In this document: piece after piece, positions 62,986 to 64,000 of the stretch
Layout: the number at the start of each line of letters is the position of its first letter
Position numbering within the stretch: position 1 is the first letter of the stretch
Source: Synechococcus sp. BIOS-E4-1
GTDB lineage: Bacteria; Cyanobacteriota; Cyanobacteriia; PCC-6307; Cyanobiaceae
Reading direction: 5' to 3'
Assembly: GCF_014279995.1 (NCBI RefSeq)
Contig: NZ_CP047935.1
Location: 1,246,190 to 1,310,189, forward strand
DNA: 64,000 nucleotides
Program-made: the position numbers and the translations under genes
Notes under the pieces: model-generated
Databases searched by the model: none
What the model was told of the DNA's origin: nothing
Seen by the model: the letters and a program-made list of their open reading frames with translations, nothing else

Positions 62986-64000
62986 TTACATCAGTGTCAC
63001 CTGCTCCGTATTCTTGATTCCAACAAGTAGCATGATTTGATCACCAGAGGAATCTGTGTACGTCAAGCCATTTTCGCTATTTGTCCAGTTCCCACCTTGA
63101 ACCATTGAAAGATCAATTTTGTCTTCTCCAACGGTGTAGTCCTGAATCAACGCATATCCATCGCCTGAAACGCCTAGGAAGGTATCAAAGCCTTGATCTC
63201 CCCAAGCATCACCCTGGCTGACCGCCAGGACATCATCATCCTTGCCTCCCCTGTAGATGACACCAGCAGCCACCCCAGTGATTAGGTCATTGCCGCGGTT
63301 GCCGTTGATAAAAGTACCCTCAATAGCACCAAGGACTTCGAAAGTGTCATTGTCATCGCCACCAGAAATATGACTTTTGCCTGCACTTACTTTAAAAGTA
63401 TCTTCACCAATTGAACCAAGGAAAAAATTGTCTGTGCCCCCTTTGACTTCAAAGAAGTCGCTGCCTTTGCCTCCGAGGAATTGACTGTCTTGCGAATCAA
63501 AGACGATAAAATGATCATTGCCATTATTGCCATTGGCAAAGTTGTTTTTGCCTCCTGTGACCTCGAGGTAGTCGTCGTCGTTTAAAAGACCATAGTTAAT
63601 GTCAGATCGATTAATCAGTGAATCAACGTTGTTAGTCCAATATCTGCGTCCGTTGATGAGTGAATTTTCAATAGTTTTTGCTGTGTTGCTATTCCTGTTA
63701 TCGCGACTGCTGCTGCTGGAGCTATCGCTGCTGCTCCTGTCACTAGCTGGAGTCGGAGTGAATAACGCTTTAACAGCCGAAGTGTCGTCAGAGTCGACAC
63801 TTTCAACTGTTCCTGCTCCGTCGGTGTAGGAGGCGGTGACGCTGATGGCAGAACCGACGTCAGCTTGAACAAGGGTGTAGTTAGCAGAAGTTGCACCACT
63901 AATTGCAGTTCCTGCTCGTTTCCATTGGTTGGAAATCGTGCCGAGGCCATCAGCATCAGCGAGGGTGTTTGATGCCGTTAATGTTTGCCCTTGTGTTGGC
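62986..64000 (-). CDS. 3' part of an Ig-like/RTX surface or secreted protein
   Basis: The frame is open from the window edge to the stop at 62986 (338 codons) with no start codon inside, so the gene begins beyond 64000. The N-terminal visible part is an Ig-like repeat (PTQGQTLTASNTLADADGLG; SNQWKRAGTAISG; VQADVGSAISVTASYTDGAG). A Ser-rich linker with SSSDSSSSS follows, then RTX-like Gly/Asp repeats (FLGGKGSDFFEVKGGTDNFF; GGDDNDTFEVLGAIEG). Such proteins are secreted by type I systems and bind calcium. Confidence 0.8.
   Translation of the reverse strand, partial: PTQGQTLTASNTLADADGLGTISNQWKRAGTAISGATSANYTLVQADVGSAISVTASYTDGAGTVESVDSDDTSAVKALFTPTPASDRSSSDSSSSSSRDNRNSNTAKTIENSLINGRRYWTNNVDSLINRSDINYGLLNDDDYLEVTGGKNNFANGNNGNDHFIVFDSQDSQFLGGKGSDFFEVKGGTDNFFLGSIGEDTFKVSAGKSHISGGDDNDTFEVLGAIEGTFINGNRGNDLITGVAAGVIYRGGKDDDVLAVSQGDAWGDQGFDTFLGVSGDGYALIQDYTVGEDKIDLSMVQGGNWTNSENGLTYTDSSGDQIMLLVGIKNTEQVTLM

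Overview
The window looks like a marine picocyanobacterium, either Synechococcus subcluster 5.1 or a low-light Prochlorococcus of the MIT9313 type. The evidence is protein content: many Nif11-leader (prochlorosin-type) peptide precursors, a high-light-inducible protein, a DUF3104-like protein, small picocyanobacterial-style ORFs and Zur-type boxes. No rRNA, tRNA, CRISPR array, transposase or integrase was recognised.

Layout. 0-10 kb is compact core-like DNA: an RND efflux pump with an unusually short adaptor, an MFS transporter, a saccharopine-dehydrogenase-like protein, and a three-gene type III polyketide operon (methyltransferase, FAD oxidoreductase, chalcone-synthase-like enzyme). 10-16 kb mixes intact genes with decayed ones: a nucleoside deaminase, a truncated OprB porin joined to a truncated second deaminase, a berberine-bridge-like oxidase, a twin-CX3C small protein, a Nif11 remnant and a metallophosphoesterase behind a Zur-type palindrome. 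16.6-23.7 kb is an array of 14 intact Nif11-leader precursors and one interrupted one. Each is a cassette of conserved promoter, conserved leader, unrelated core and GC-rich terminator. 23.9-27.7 kb carries a phage-like PD-(D/E)XK exonuclease and four minus-strand peptides with a second, very short acidic double-glycine leader. 28-38 kb is gene-poor: a COQ4-like protein, an Hli protein, a second Zur-type locus (P-loop CobW-like protein plus metallophosphoesterase), small secreted proteins, two more intact Nif11 precursors and one frameshifted one. 38-56 kb holds a LOG-family protein, a Tat-exported multicopper oxidase, a GH13 amylase, a second COQ4-like protein, a ClC channel, formaldehyde detoxification genes (fghA-adhC) and a MoxR/DUF58/transglutaminase operon, together with decayed partial duplicates of the multicopper oxidase and of fghA-adhC. 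56-64 kb holds a large GH17-like RTX protein, small proteins including a second twin-CX3C paralogue, a DUF1254-like secreted protein and the 3' part of an Ig-like/RTX surface protein running off the window.

How it fits together. The Nif11 peptides are expected substrates of a promiscuous lanthionine synthetase and a double-glycine peptidase/exporter. Neither enzyme is encoded here, so maturation would have to occur in trans. The conserved promoters and terminators and the unrelated cores suggest the array grows by cassette duplication with core replacement. Broken copies at 14.7, 21.4 and 36.5 kb show birth and death. The observations most worth following are the short acidic-leader peptide family (25.98-26.91 kb, one member with two double-glycine sites), the phased CACCAG operator-like module present three times, and the cysteine-free cores on class-B leaders.
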